From Rhyacichthys aspro (taxonomy: Eukaryota > Chordata > Actinopteri > Gobiiformes > Rhyacichthyidae), in the NCBI GenBank assembly GCA_036850595.1, contig CM072159.1, positions 6,041,978 through 6,105,977 on the forward strand: 64,000 bases of DNA. Direction: 5' to 3'. Under the pieces are notes generated by a model. It was not told the origin of the DNA. It was given only the letters and a program-made list of their open reading frames with translations, and did no database searches. Every line of letters begins with the position of its first letter. Position 1 is the stretch's first letter. Shown piece by piece: positions 38,009 to 51,085 of this stretch. Both the position numbers and the translations under genes were made by a program.

Positions 38009-41000
38009 CATCCACAACTAATCAAATAAGACCAATGCTAAGGCCATGATCTTTAGGAACTGAGACATAATCAAGATCAAGATGATGACAGACAGAGACC
38101 AAGACCATTGCATGATCCACTGAAAAAGTTCTAACAGTTCTAAAATCCAAACACAACTTCAGACAAACCCAAGTCCAATCTCTTTTTTGATTTTTCTGAT
38201 TTATTTATTTTTTATCCAGTGACTTTAATCACATGGATCTATACACTAACCTTGCTCTGCCTGTACCACAGAACCACCTGGGAAGGCTTCTATAGAAAGC
38301 GGGCAGGTACTTTAAATAAATAACTGGTTGGTGATTGGATTTATTACCTGCGGGTAATTGGAATTAAATGCAATCAGAGCTACGCCATGTTGTTTAATTT
38401 AGTAACAGTAAAAGGGTTGCTACATCATCAAACCTAAAAAGGCTCGTAACTGATGATTGGCTGAGTCGCGCTTTACCTGATTTATTTCATTGTACATTTC
38501 ACATGGTTTCTGTTCAACTTCATAATATGCTAATGTTTGCTCACTTTTGTCATTAAGTTTACTGTAATGTGCATATTCTCCTTAAAAATAATGTAAATGT
38601 GGCCTTAGGTGTATGTATTTAGCCAGCTTAGAGGTCATTAGTGCCCATAGTGAGTAATGCATAGAAAGGTGAGTATATACCATACTAATGTGCTAAATAA
38701 TGTCTGTGGCTACATCTTTTTGAGGTGCCTTGTCATTTTTTTACATGCATTATTCCTTGTAGAGCTGGATTACTAAGGTTCTTTAAACTTGTATCACTGA
38801 CTCAACACTTTCCATTTTAGGTGTGGATACTATGATGAAATGGTTCTAAGTTATAAGCACTTGGGGACTGCTTTGGGATACATTACCCTGAGCATGTGAC
38901 AGCCTCACCCCTCAGCAGCCTGAGTGGACAAACATTTCAATCTCTTTTCCAGACACGCACACGCTCGAAGTTGTGACCGTTCAGTATGTTTTCGAGGCGA
39001 GCTGACCATTCCCCAGTCGCTTGACGTCAGTGGAGCAAACTGCTCAACCTCACCGCTGGACACTTAGCCAGAGGGAATACTTTCTGGTCAAAGTCTCCAT
39101 TTTCTTCCAATCTTTTTTTTTTTTTTTTCCAGCGTAAATGGGCAGAGACAGGCCCTGAAATTTCTCTGGACGCTAATCAAAAGAGAGCAGCCCTGTGCCG
39201 TCTTGAAAATGACAGCCGTATCCACACACCGCTGCAAAAGCTGGCATAAACAACCACTTCAACACCCAAAGACATGGTGACAAATTTATGTGAAGAGCAC
39301 AAAAATGCATCTAAGGCAGAAAACACCTCCGTATAGTCCCACTTTCCCCCTCCTGCCAACTCACACGTTTATGTTTTGCTGCTTGTCAACTCAAAGAAAG
39401 CCGCGCAAATGCAGAAGACAAGATAATAATGCAGTCAGTGGCTTTGTTCCACATCGTCTGAACGAGTAATTATGTGAAAAATCGTCAGAAAGAGGACAAA
39501 GCAACCTGGGCACACTCCAATCTACAGTACAGGTAATCCCAGCAAACAGAATATACTGACCAGCACCATTAAAAGTGGCAGGCCAGTAAAAATAAAGGTA
39601 ACTGGAGAAATCAAAGATGAGGTGTTGGGGATAACAATGGCCACCACACAGTCAATTACAGTGGGTACTGAGCCGGTGCATTGAGAATGTAATCAAAGCA
39701 AAGAGCCACTTTTTAGAAGATGGAAACAGTGCTCAAGTACATTTAAGTTTAATTTAGTAAGAAACTTCATGATTGAACCAGCCAAGAATTCTTTTATTTG
39801 AGTTCTAAAGAGTAAAAAGAACCAACTGTGACTTTTGAAGTGACAGTGAAATATTGGCATTAAATGAATGCTCTCAATGAGCTCTTTTTTTTTTTTTTTA
39901 ACCTCCCCAACATTCTGAAATTATGTACTTATTGATCAAAAACCAAAAGGAAATCTGCATAGTGTTGCTATTCTGTTATATTAGGAATGACCTCTCAAAC
40001 CAAAATGGAACATTAGACTTTTTCTCCAAAATGCTAAAATATATAAACCAAAGTCATTACACATTTAACATTTAAGACTTAAACACTAAGTCCGCACAAA
40101 TAATGGTCTTGGTTTTTGTCCATTAAGGATGAGGGATGAAAGATCTTCACCTCAAACCTATCCAGATGCCTTATCGATAAACCTTTTCTTGTCCTCCTGC
40201 AAAGTTGAAACATCATTTTTGCTTTTTGTGGTTATAAATTTTAAAATATGTGCAATTTAGTCAGTCATTTTGTCTGCTATTGTGATGGAATTTTGATTAG
40301 GTTTAGAGGAAGGACTTAAATGTGAGTAATTCATTAAGTTTTATCATTGTTTGATATAAAATTGCATATAAAACATATATAAGCATTTATGGACTACAGA
40401 AAAAAATTAATGATGATGATAATGATGATTGCATTAAATGTTATTATTACATTAACCCCCTTTTTTCCACATTGAGGACCAAGTTGTTACATAGAGACAA
40501 CTGCTATGCCCCACTCCTCTAGCACTGACATGACTTTCCAGCCTCCCAAATTATACAGACATATTTTTATTTCACTCTTCTCATAGCCAATTTAAAACAT
40601 GGCAGACATAGCAATCTTCCTTCAAATACCGCAGATAGTTGACTCCCTATGCTTCTGTTTCTTGTCCTCTAGTTTCCGCTGCTAAAGCCATCAAAACTAC
40701 GAATCCATATTTCCACAATACCACATTTCTCCATCTGAGAAAGTACAACACCTCATCACAATTTCAATTTTATTTTCCCCAATCCTCCAAAAGATCTTAA
40801 ATCCAGCTCTCGGCCCGAGCTATTTCCTGTGTTACGCTACTGTTCCTCAAATTAAGCTGCTCTAACTCTAGCTTTTCTTTATTTAACTAAGTCTATGTCC
40901 ACTTCTGCTGCTTCCAGAGGAGACTTGTTAAATCCAGCCTACTTGATTTCCAGACCCTGCTATTACCTTCTGCACTGCCAGCCTTTTCTGCTTTCCATGG

Positions 41001-41045
41001 ATTGTTTTGCAGAGAATTATAAAAATCTTTTTTCTATGTTCTAAA
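38009..41045. other. Intronic sequence, mostly unique
   Basis: The T-run at about 39113-39128 is preceded by a balanced patch at 38930-39070 with a CRE-like TTGACGTCAG. Another T-run lies at about 39886-39898. No exon recognised. The pyrimidine-leaning DNA at 40490-41040 could be an old repeat body leading into the fragment at 41046, but I cannot identify it. Confidence 0.45.
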
Positions 41046-41128
41046 GCTGCTGGGATAGGCTCCAGTCACCTGTGACCCCTAACGGAATTTAGCCTAAAAA
41101 AAATAGTGAATGAATGAATGAATAATAA
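41046..41128 (+). repeat. Common fish interspersed repeat, tail fragment
   Basis: Reads GCTGGGATAGGCTCCAGTCA, CCTGTGACCCCTAACGG, and then an (AATG)n tail, the 3-prime end of the family. Confidence 0.75.
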
Positions 41129-42963
41129 TGCAATTTAGATTCTACAGCCAGTCAGCATCAGGTATTGGTCTATTTACATGATTGTCATTAAAATTCCTTG
41201 CATGACGAAAAGTGGACAACTATTCACTGTCTAAATGATATAATATTGTAAATATAAGGACTGCGATTGTTGGATGGGAATCTAGATGAGGTTAGACAAA
41301 TCACAAGCACTGCAGTGGTATGGTATAGAGTTGGGTCATGCTTTAAGAGATGTATCCTTTGTAAAAAGAGGGACAAAGCATCACAAACAAGGATACTGTA
41401 CTGTACAACTTTGTAACACCTCAGTAATGGTTCCGTTTGGTCTTTGTGACTGAAACAAATAGCATTAAACATAACCAAAAGACTCTCCCTGAATGTAAGA
41501 TTGGTGCTTAAGTGCTAGAGGCTTTAAGTTTATATACTTTGGACTGCATTAAAATTTGGACTCCCTAAATTGTAGGAAACCTTGCACAGCAGATGGATTC
41601 TTGCAAGATTTGTGAGTTCAAAAACGAATGAAAATCCATCTTGTACTGTTCCAAAAAAAGTAGTTCACGCACAGGTCTGAGCATGTTTTAGGTTTTATTA
41701 TGTCAGTTCAACCATTTCACCATTACTAACAAAACAACAGGGCATTGCTCTGATTGGATAAAGTTGTGGTGCTCACAGATTTTACACATTTAAGTGAATT
41801 GCACTTTTTATGTATAGTGCTATTATAGTCAGTGAATCAGGCAGATGGGACACTACTTATGACACTTATTATGACAACATATGTGAGATATATAAGAGCA
41901 CAACAGTGTGAGGTTTCATCCTGACTCTCAATAGATGTTCACAGAGAACCCACAGAAAAGGACAGTGAGTCTGCAGCAGACAGTATACGGCTGATATAAG
42001 ATAGTGTGGGTGGCTGAATAAGAGGATTAGTGGAGAAAGAAAGAACAGTGAATGAGACAGAAACTCCAAAGAGAATGCAGGAATTGTGAGATGAAATGAA
42101 ATACGGCTGAGAGTGATGGATGAATGGGAGCGTCCAGGGCTTAAGTTAAAAATGACAAGAAAAATGGAGGCCAAGTTAGACTGGACTGGACTCCAGAGAG
42201 AAGCCTGACTCGACGGAGCAGTGGAGAGTGAGCTGGTGGAGCTTTAATTGAACTTTTACTGGGAGTTTTAATAGAACTCCAACCCATCCAACCAACCCAT
42301 AAGCCATTTAGTTCTCTACAGTTACTGAAGGGACCCTTTAGCATTATATATTCATGTGTTCTGTTGCAGTGGTTTGTGGCATTATTAAATAAATTAGTAA
42401 AAAGTTGTCGATAAACTTTGAAATGACATTTTTGAATATGTTAAAGCTAAGTAATTTTTTCATTCCTTTGCTAACCTAATTAAGGATATTTTTAACTATG
42501 CACTATTATGGTAAACATACAATTACCACATGATCAAACTCAGATTTAACCAGCTTGGAACAAATGTAGACTACAAAATCATCAGTGAATGTATCCCATT
42601 CCAGGTTACCCTTCTGTGCCCAGGCCCCAACACTCAGGAACTCACTTGCCCCTCGCATCCAAACAGCTGAATCTATTGGACAAATCAATAGGACCTTTCT
42701 GGTTTGGAACGAGCAGTCAACCCCATCTACTGACTGTTCTGGACAGTTTGTTTCTCCTGTGTGTGTGTGTATGTGCATATGTGGTTACATGTATGATATT
42801 GTGTTTATTGTAATTGTTACTGACAGAAAGCTAAGTACTCTAACTGGTCAAATGTAAACAAAAGACTAAAACAGTGAAATACCGATAGAAAGGTGTTGTT
42901 CCAGAGCTACAGCATTATACAACAAACTCCCTGACAAAACTGAAATTATGCCAAAACCTGAAA
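41129..42963. other. Intronic sequence, nothing recognised
   Basis: The frames at 41869-42344 on the minus strand are serine/leucine-rich products of a purine-rich plus strand and are not credible. A short GTGTGTGTG run lies near 42760. Confidence 0.5.
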
Positions 42964-43010
42964 AACAAAACAAAAAAAACAAAACAAAACAAACAAACAA
43001 AAAACACACA
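42964..43010 (+). repeat. (AAAAC)n-type low-complexity repeat
   Basis: Irregular AAAAC/AAAC units of about 45 bp. Confidence 0.9.
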
Positions 43011-43608
43011 GAGAGATGTAAGCATTAATTCAATTATTTATCATGTGTCCCTTTACCAGAAAAAAAAAAAAAGAAAAGCTAATGCTACACTTTGCTACAC
43101 AGCACTTCACAGAGGGGTGAGGGAAGTAGGGTAGACGGGGGTTAAATAGAGTACAGTCATACTTATTTTTATGAATACTATTACTGCATTCTGATTTACT
43201 GTTTTACTGTATTTCTGCTATAAACATTTTATTATTGTACCTGTATATGTGCTCTGTATTGTTCTATGTGTAATATATGTTGGTGTGTCTGGGGGAAAGC
43301 TATAATCTGGTACAAAGCATCTTTTCTTTTGTATCAATAAACTAAACTAAAAATAAAAAGTAAACTAAACTTAATTCCAAATTGATCTAGACAACCATCG
43401 GTGTACAATATAATTGATTTCCACTGTGTAATTGATTTCATCAAATCGTTCATATTTTACCTTTAAGATCAGGCTCATATGGACACCCAGAGTGTTTATT
43501 TAACTATTAATTTCAATTTAGGCACACATTTTAAGTCCCATGCCAACCTGCCCATAGTCTATGTAAAACACGAATGTTAAGATAGGATAGGAGGTTCTGT
43601 TAATGTCA
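43011..43608. other. Intronic sequence, possible old retroposon 3-prime tail
   Basis: About 43190-43350 ends in GTATCAATAAACTAAACTAA, containing an AATAAA signal followed by A-rich DNA. That would fit a retroposon or transcript 3-prime end, but no coding body or family was recognised. Confidence 0.25.
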
Positions 43609-43616
43609 GCATAGAA
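43609..43616 (+). repeat. Target-site duplication, hAT copy 2, left
   Basis: GCATAGAA, repeated exactly at 44072-44079. Confidence 0.9.
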
Positions 43617-44071
43617 CACATATGTCAAACTCAAGGCCCGGTGGCCAAATGCGGCCCTTTGCAATGTTTTATGTGGCCCTTCAACACATTTGGAAAGTGA
43701 TATTTTTGGCACTAGGTTTTAATGAATTTTATTTTTGCTACAAAGATAAATAAAACCTGTTGAAATTCAACTAATACCTGTTCAAATTCAACTAAAACCT
43801 GTTCAAATTCAACTAAAAACTGTTCAAATTCAACTAAAACCTGTTCAAATCCAATTAAAACCAATTCAAATCCATCTAAAACCAGTTCAAATCTGACTTA
43901 AACCTGTTCAAGTCCAACAAAAACCTGCAAACTACAAACAGTTTCTATAAAAGATAAAGAAAGAAGGAAATGATCAAATTTTTTAAAAGTCCAAATGCCA
44001 TCATCTTTGGCCCCAGAAAGGATTGTGATTAACTATTGTGGCCCCTCACCATTTTGAGTTTGACACCACTG
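43617..44071 (+). mobile_element. Non-autonomous hAT element, copy 2
   Basis: A 455-bp element with the same ends as copy 1: CACATATGTCAAACTCAA at the left, and the reverse complement of CAGTGGTGTCAAACTCAA at the right. Perfect 8-bp duplications (GCATAGAA) flank it. Similarity to copy 1 extends about 110 bp in from the left end and, more weakly, about 60 bp in from the right end, in the same orientation. The internal 21-bp minisatellite, however, reads AAAACCTGTTCAAATTCAAC on the plus strand, which is the reverse complement of the copy 1 array. No transposase is present. Confidence 0.9.
43754..43928 (-). repeat. 21-bp minisatellite inside hAT copy 2
   Basis: About eight diverged units of AAAACCTGTTCAAATTCAAC plus one base. 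This is the same unit as in copy 1 but inverted relative to the element ends, and the array is shorter. Confidence 0.88.
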
Positions 44072-44079
44072 GCATAGAA
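44072..44079 (+). repeat. Target-site duplication, hAT copy 2, right
   Basis: GCATAGAA, an exact match to 43609-43616. Confidence 0.9.
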
Positions 44080-46139
44080 CAAGAAAGACCAGTGAATACT
44101 AAATTGTATGCAAGGACTTCAATTGCATTTTTATGTTGTTTTTTTTCTATTATTATCTATTACTGGACCCTGTAATCCTTATTTCGGGTGAAAGACAGCC
44201 ATTCACCCTCAGGACATGCAAACTCGACACCACAAGGTCTAACCCTTTTTATATTGCAATACTATTAAACACAAATTTGATTTGGAGTGTGTTATGAACA
44301 TGGTGTACAGCAATGGGAACATATAATTATCTTATTTCTCAAAAATGTACTGTAAAATGTAGTGGTCTCAGTGATAATTGAAAATGACCACAGGATTCCC
44401 TAACATGGCTAACTCCTCATGCCACATTGTCTCCCTCTTAAGCCGTTCAGAGACAGAAGAAAAAAAAATGTCTGGCCAGATTACTTGTGATACACAGCAA
44501 ATGCAAAAGGGCCACAGCACACAATGACAATTTTCTTCTTCTGCGTTCGAGTTTCCCTCACAGCTTCCCATTGACTTCTTCAAAGAGGCCCATTTTCACA
44601 TTTGTTATGCTTGTCTGCTACAATAAAGTGACGAGGAGTCGCTGTTGTCCTGCAAATAGAGCAAAAAATGAAGAGGGGAGAAATGGGCGATATGGAGCGG
44701 AACAAAAGAGCAGAAAGAGTTGCGGGGAATGGGATGGATATGAGAGAAATGCACAGACATGATAATAACTATAAATATTCACACGTTTTTTTCCTGTTTG
44801 AGGGCACAATGCGGAATACCTAAAATAGCACATAAGGTGTTCTAGGTGTTTAGTTGCTTAATATCTGGAGACAAATCCATTCCCAGAATTGTCTTCTTTT
44901 CATTGAGATTTCCTCCGCACTAAAACTCCCCCGAAGGGACTGAGGCAAAGTATTGAGCTTTATAAAGTGACCTTCTACTTTATTGATTCCTGCAGCAAAA
45001 AAACAATTTTCTCTTGAAACGTCAGAGGTCACCTACAATACAATTTCTTTGGCACCTAAGAAGTCAAAGTGCTGCCCAAGGGCATTCGGTGTCATTGTGT
45101 TCATCCATCTCAGGAAACTAGCTCACTGAAGGATTTAAGACAAGAGTTATTATTACTGACGAAGAATGCCTTAAGCCTGACAACAATTTAATGTTCAATA
45201 ACCACAATATAAAGCAATGAAATTTGTGTCATGGGGGGAACCAAGAACCAATGGACTTAGCTGTTTGGAATAAAGAAGAAAGCAACAAGGCCAGTATTAA
45301 AATGTACGAAGGATTGAACTTTTTTTCATAGGATTTGGATTTTCACAATAAATCACACATACATTTTTATGTAGAGTTGTGAGTGTAGAGAGAAAATGGC
45401 TGCTTTATTTACAAGTTTTTGTAAAGCCATCTATTATTGCATGTCATATTTTTTTTTTTCATAAACTACATATTTTGAGAGCCAGGCTTCTCTTCTTTTA
45501 TTATTTGTGTATTTTCTATATAAACTGTGGCCATTTCTCCTAAATCTTTCACCTTTCATGTTTAAATGAATGTTGTTTTTTTTTATAACTCGTCAAATTG
45601 CAAATCCTATGGTCCAATATAGAGGACATGTAAGATTTTTCTGAAATTTCTTTTTTTGATATGCTCTTCTTTGCTCTACATCACATTGTGGAAAATCTAT
45701 ATTAAACTATCTCTTTCATTTATTTATTTAATTTAAGGAGCATTTCATCAATCAATTTCCATGACATGACGCACATCAGTGAAACAGGTGATCAGGTGAA
45801 ATCAGGGGAAACAATCTACATCTATACTCGCGGTTATATGTGAAATCATCAATAAGAAAACAAAACACACAATGTGGCATCTTAGTCATACACTTGCATG
45901 AGTTTACAGACAAATTATGAATCAAAACAATCCGTAATGATCCGACATCTGTGCTTTCACTTCTGTCCCACACAGATCCCACCTGTCAGTCAACAGGGTA
46001 GTTCTTCCCATTTGCCCCTTGTCCATCCTACTCACACTATATTCCAACCTGTGTGCTTTACACCACTCGGCTTCTGAAAACCTGGCCCAATATGCGGCTT
46101 CTGACTGACATGGAAACACTGACCTTTCCATGTCACTAC
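44080..46139. other. Intronic sequence, nothing firm
   Basis: A balanced, repeat-free patch at about 44860-45060 (CACTAAAACTCCCCCGAAGG) might be a conserved element. Otherwise AT-rich DNA with T-runs and no exon recognised. Confidence 0.45.
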
Positions 46140-46650
46140 CTCACGTTCAGTTTCCATCATGTTGCATTCAAATCAAGTTAATTAAAATGTGTATATGTTA
46201 CGTTGACTTGCCTGTAGCTGCAATCTGCACTTGTCATTCAAAGTGTATTTCCCCCACACTTTCTACCCGTCATTACCATTTTTTGCCTCATCTCCACTGA
46301 CCGTTCTGCTTCTTTCTGACACAAACAGACCCAAGAGAGAAACCGAGGTTGACAAACTGTTGAATTAATTTAAGCTGTGTGCATCCTGCGCCCAGGTATT
46401 TTCTCTTTAATATGACGGAGCATGTACTGGGATAAGCAGAGGAGTAATTAAAATGTAAGCCGGGTGGTTTTAGCGGTGGCCTTACATGTGGGGCCAAGTG
46501 CTTCCTGGTTTAAACAGGAAGTCCCCGAGGAGCCGGAGAGCTACGTGTTCGCCCTCCTCCATAGCGATCTGTCTGTGAGAAGACAAGACAATTCCATTAC
46601 CAAGCGATGTAGCACGGGTCCCCTGAGTGGGTGTGCAGGGGTGTGTGGGT
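46140..46650. promoter_or_regulatory. Candidate conserved non-coding block
   Basis: Repeat-free DNA with homeodomain-class words (AGTTAATTAAAATG, TTGAATTAATTTAAGC, GGAGTAATTAAAATG) around a GC-richer CATCCTGCGCCCAGGTATTT. No supported exon. Offered as a candidate enhancer from word content only. Confidence 0.3.
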
Positions 46651-48104
46651 AAGCACGTAGAAACAAGCTGCCCAGGGAAAGGAAATAGATATCAATTGGA
46701 GTGTATGTGTTTGTGTGTGGAAATAAGTTGCCCGAGGCTAAGAGATGCACACCAATCTAACAAGGGAACTCACTCCTCCTTCGACTCGGCCTGCGTCAGG
46801 CTGTGGGCGACATGTTATTATAAAAAAACACAGTGGGAAGCAGCATTTCAGCTAATCAATGAATTTAGAATAGGGTATAAAATCCATATACATCTTCCCT
46901 TTAGATAAACAAAATATAGCTTACCTTTAGACCCTATGTTCACATATGCCTGTATTTTTAAACATGGAAAGCTTCCCAAAAACATTTTAAAAAATATATT
47001 TTAAGAATGCAGGTACCAGCAAAAGAAACAATCAGATTTATTTAAGATATTAATTCTTACACACAGACAATGTGGTTGGAATGTTTTTTTAATTCGACTT
47101 GAAAAGGTGACGACAACTGAAAATAAGATTTAGGTCCAGAGTTCCTAATGTGTTGCACCTTTGCCAGATCTACTAAAGAGCCACAGCGCTGTCTACAGTA
47201 AAATGTTGAGGACATGGGTAATTTTGCAACTGGCCCTTTTTGCATTTGCACAAACAACAAACATTTATGAAAACGCTGATATTTTCAAGCAACAAACATT
47301 TGGATTTCATGCTCCACAAGGAATACATATAAAAAAAAGTAAATTAAGGCATGCTGGAGTGTTGTTGTCACACATATTGCAACACACAACTGATGTGGAA
47401 TTCCTCATATGTCTATATAAATGACGCACTTATATTTACCTAAAAATGACTGAGATGCATTGAAAACTGCTGTGAGATACTATAAGACTTGTCTTACATA
47501 CACACCTGTTATCTTTTTTGCCTAGTTCTGACTACACTACCTAACTGACTAAAATTGAAAACTGAAAAAAATGCTATTCTGCTGCTGTCTACACCTTTTG
47601 TCAGTTGTTTTTTTTTTTTTTTCCTGCATGTGATGTCCTCATCCTCAGACATTATCCATTACTCTTGCATTTGCATAAAAGCTGCATCCAAAGCATTCAG
47701 TTGGAAATCAATTTAACTGATTCTGCAGACTAAAATACAACAGCCGTTTCCATCTAAGGTTAAGTGCAAGCCAAATATGTTTGCTTCTTTGGTCATTATT
47801 TATCCACTACAATTCAAAAACCTTTTCTAAACCCTAGGTTGAAAGATATTTAGCTTTAGACTTTTATACATGTTTAAATCACGACAATGCTTATATCTTG
47901 TTTACTATAATTAGTTTGTTAGCATCTTCTCACTTTTTGAAGAGAAGTGCGACTAATGAAAGTTTTGCCAACTGCTGGAAGTTTTGTTAAGTGTGAGGTT
48001 GAGTAAACTGACTATTAAATCCATGGCACTTGAGGACACTGACAGATGGCCCTCACTTTTATTTATCATTTATCAGCAATTTACCTGTACATGCAAGTCT
48101 GAAA
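46651..48104. other. Intronic sequence, nothing recognised
   Basis: Contains a T-run at about 47608-47622. No exon or repeat family recognised. Confidence 0.55.
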
Positions 48105-48186
48105 CAGTAGGAAGAACCCATGCAGACTCCACACACCGAGATTGATCCTGCAACCATCTGGCTTTAAAGCAGGAGTACTATTCACA
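48105..48186 (-). repeat. Common fish interspersed repeat, head fragment
   Basis: The reverse complement reads AGTACTCCTGCTTTAAAGCC, then GGTTGCAGGATCAATCTCGG, then GTGTGGAGTCTGCATGGG. This is the head of the family seen at 6032 and continued at 50947. Confidence 0.7.
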
Positions 48187-49356
48187 GAAACATTTATGAT
48201 TCCTATTCATGTGCCATATCCAATTCTGAGACGTCAAAGGGGGCATATGTAACAGAGAAGTTCAATAAAATGTGACAGTAAACCAATGAATATCCTGTCA
48301 CACGTTAAACTGCAATATATTGTCCTGTCACTGCAACCCTGGGACACTGATACATGGCACTGTTCTCATTGGTCAAACTGAGACGTGCATTCAATTCATG
48401 CAGCAAAAGATCTTTGTTCTAACTTAATTATTTTTATTGAAAACACAGAATCCTCAAACCCAGCCAACTGTAATGCTTCTAAAACCACAACACTGGGTCT
48501 CCCACTTCTGTAATTATTGCAGCATTTAGAGAAAAGTGAGTCCACACCACAATTGAGTTGTAGTTTTTTCGGCGAGCGGATCAGACTGGATTTGCTTACA
48601 AGAAAAAGTCACGGCCAAACCTACAACATTCTTTCCTTACATAATGATTTATAGAGGAACCGTATCAATGCCCCTCTTGGTTTATTTCTCTAAATGTTTA
48701 AAATCCTGTCATTACAGTAATGGGTGTGCGGGTGATCATCCACTGAGCCCAGACTTGGGAGGTGAGGAAATGATTTCTTGAAGGCTATTGTCAGTTGGCA
48801 GCCTAAGTGAGTGGTTGGCACTGACAGCGGCTGAGTAGCTGGCTAATAGGCTCAGAAGATTGGAAGTGATCGGTGACAGAGCGTTTAGATATGCACAGGC
48901 CGATGTTTGCAGGGCCATCGTGATTTCACAGCTCCACACCCAATCATCTCGTTCACGGTGAGGACACAGGCTCATGTGCGGTGTTAGCTGCTCTGGGTGG
49001 GTGTATTTCAGCAAATTATTTAGCAAATTTAAGAATAGCTACAAGGAAAATTTGAGAATGTTGTGAAAAACAAATGTTTATTTTCATGACAGTCAGAATT
49101 TAAGTTTTAAAGAATAATTTCTTCATGAGCAATATGAGACGGGCCATGTCAGTACAGCTCAGTTTCCATTGTCAAAACCGCACAATATCACTTTAGTACT
49201 CACTCAGCTTATGGTCTAAAAAGTGTACAGTTACAAAAAGGTGCAGCTTAACACAGTCTGATGATTGGCTTCTTGAGGACAAAGGGGAGCAAAAGTTCTT
49301 ATGATAAAAGACATTTTCCAGGAAAACAGAATGAGAAATGCTAAAACAACAACAGC
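48187..49356. other. Intronic sequence, nothing recognised
   Basis: The patch at about 48720-49020 is balanced and repeat-free (TGGCACTGACAGCGGCTGAG). Its 96-codon minus-strand frame has no domain features. Confidence 0.45.
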
Positions 49357-49377
49357 TTTTTTTTTTTTTTTTTTTTT
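49357..49377 (+). repeat. Poly(T) tract
   Basis: T21 run, followed after a few bases by AT-rich DNA. No retroposon body identified. Confidence 0.92.
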
Positions 49378-50946
49378 CGTAAAATTTTAGCATTTTCAAG
49401 TCAATTTTCAGAATAAAAAAAAACCCCAAACCTTCCTTTTAGGGCCTAAACACATTCTAATTAGCAGCATACTCAGTCCAGTCATGATCTATTTAAAGGT
49501 CAGTGTATTTGGCAAAGTGTAATCTCCATTGCTATTAGTGGTGACTGGGTGTATGTTAGTGTTGAACTTGTGTCTTAAAGGCTCAGAGTGCAGCAGGTTT
49601 TTGTGTTGAGCGGCTGGATATATTGCAGTAGATATTGTGTTGCTGCCTGGGCACAGTCCATGTTGTGAGCCTATAAATTGTTTAGCTGACGGCCACTGGG
49701 AAGTCATTGAGCGAAAGAAGAATGGACCTAACCAACAAAGGGCAAGACAGCAATAACTTCCTCGGTGTAGCAGCAACAAGAAGGATGTTGGATTATCAGC
49801 AAAGAGATATGAAGCTTTGTGACCTGGTTTCATTCAATTATAATGAACTTTTCTGTCTACATTTTCTTTATCAAACGTTTTTTGTGTTTTCCACAACAAG
49901 TATGGCGTCATCTACTACGTTTGTTAGATGCTTACGTTAGAGACACCTTTTCAAAAACTGTAAAATTAGCATCTTGCAAGGGCTCTCTCTTGATCACATT
50001 TGCATCACAATCTACATTTAAATAATCAGGTTTGTTTGCACATTTTCAGGTAAAACGGCCTGTGGTTTGACACAGTAAAGAAAGGATGGAAACAAAACAG
50101 ACATCACAGCAGCTTTATATTTGCACATAAAAATCCAGGAAAGACACACAACTGGGGTCTATAAAGTTGTGATGACACACTCCTGGAAAAAGATCACAAA
50201 GTTTTACAGTTTGGTGTGAAGGCGGACGTTTCTACTCAGACGGGAGCAGGGTCAGGATGACGTCCACTGTTCTTAATGCAAACCACTGAAGACGTACAGC
50301 TGTCGAAACAGATGCTGCTGATAAACAGAGACAGACGAGGAAGTGCAGAGGTACGGACCATTAGACTCCAGAAATATAACAAATGTACCTGAACGAAATA
50401 AAACTCAAACCACTATTATGATAAGGAATAAATAAACACTTGGAGTGCATTTTATGTTTACACGATAATGCCAAAATGACAAAATCAGAGAGCAGTATCT
50501 AGCAGTAAATAGCTTTAAAGATTTTATGTTGTCAAAGGAACACGAATGGTAATTTCATAATATAATACCCAGTCAGGAAGACATTTTCAGAGATCAAAGC
50601 AATCTCTTCTGATTTGACCATTGAACACTCAAATGTAGATATAAAACTTAATTTCTGATATGCATATTGCACAATACCACAGTCGAAGTCAAGAAGATGA
50701 TTATCCCTTGTTTTCACAGGGACAATTACTAAGTTTGGCACAATCCTTACACCATTCAAACTCAGAGAAATAACATACAGTAAAGCATCTGCTATCTAAC
50801 TAGAACTAGAACTAGTGAACTTTGATTATTCTTAAATGGGACACAATAGAGCCATAAAACCTTGTCAATCAAGAAACCATTCATGAAGAAGACATTTTTT
50901 ACTCAAATATGCAGATTTAGCACTTTGGCTTTGAAAGCTGACTCAC
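49378..50946. other. Intronic sequence, nothing firm
   Basis: About 49490-49730 is repeat-free and balanced and could be a conserved element. The opposing 114- and 77-codon frames there lack motifs. The rest is unrecognised. Confidence 0.45.
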
Positions 50947-51085
50947 TGTGTGGAGTCTGGCTACTGTGGGATCTCTCCAGGTACTCCAGCTTCATCCCAC
51001 CATTCAAAGACATGCATGTGTTTTTGTCAAATGGTCAAAGTGCCCATAGTGAAAAAATTGAGTGTGAATCATTAACTGTCAGTGT
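50947..51085 (+). repeat. Common fish interspersed repeat, middle fragment
   Basis: Reads TGTGTGGAGTCTGGCTACTG, CCAGGTACTCCAGCTTCATC, CAAAGACATGCATGTG, TGCCCATAGTGAA and GAGTGTGAATCATTAACTGT. These are the successive body words of the family, in the expected order. Confidence 0.8.

Noticed and set aside
43190..43350. Gene 3-prime end or retroposon tail with an AATAAA signal
   Set aside because: No coding body or recognised family upstream. AATAAA is frequent in AT-rich introns.
49489..49833. 114-codon minus-strand frame
   Set aside because: No domain, signal peptide or splice signals that would support it.
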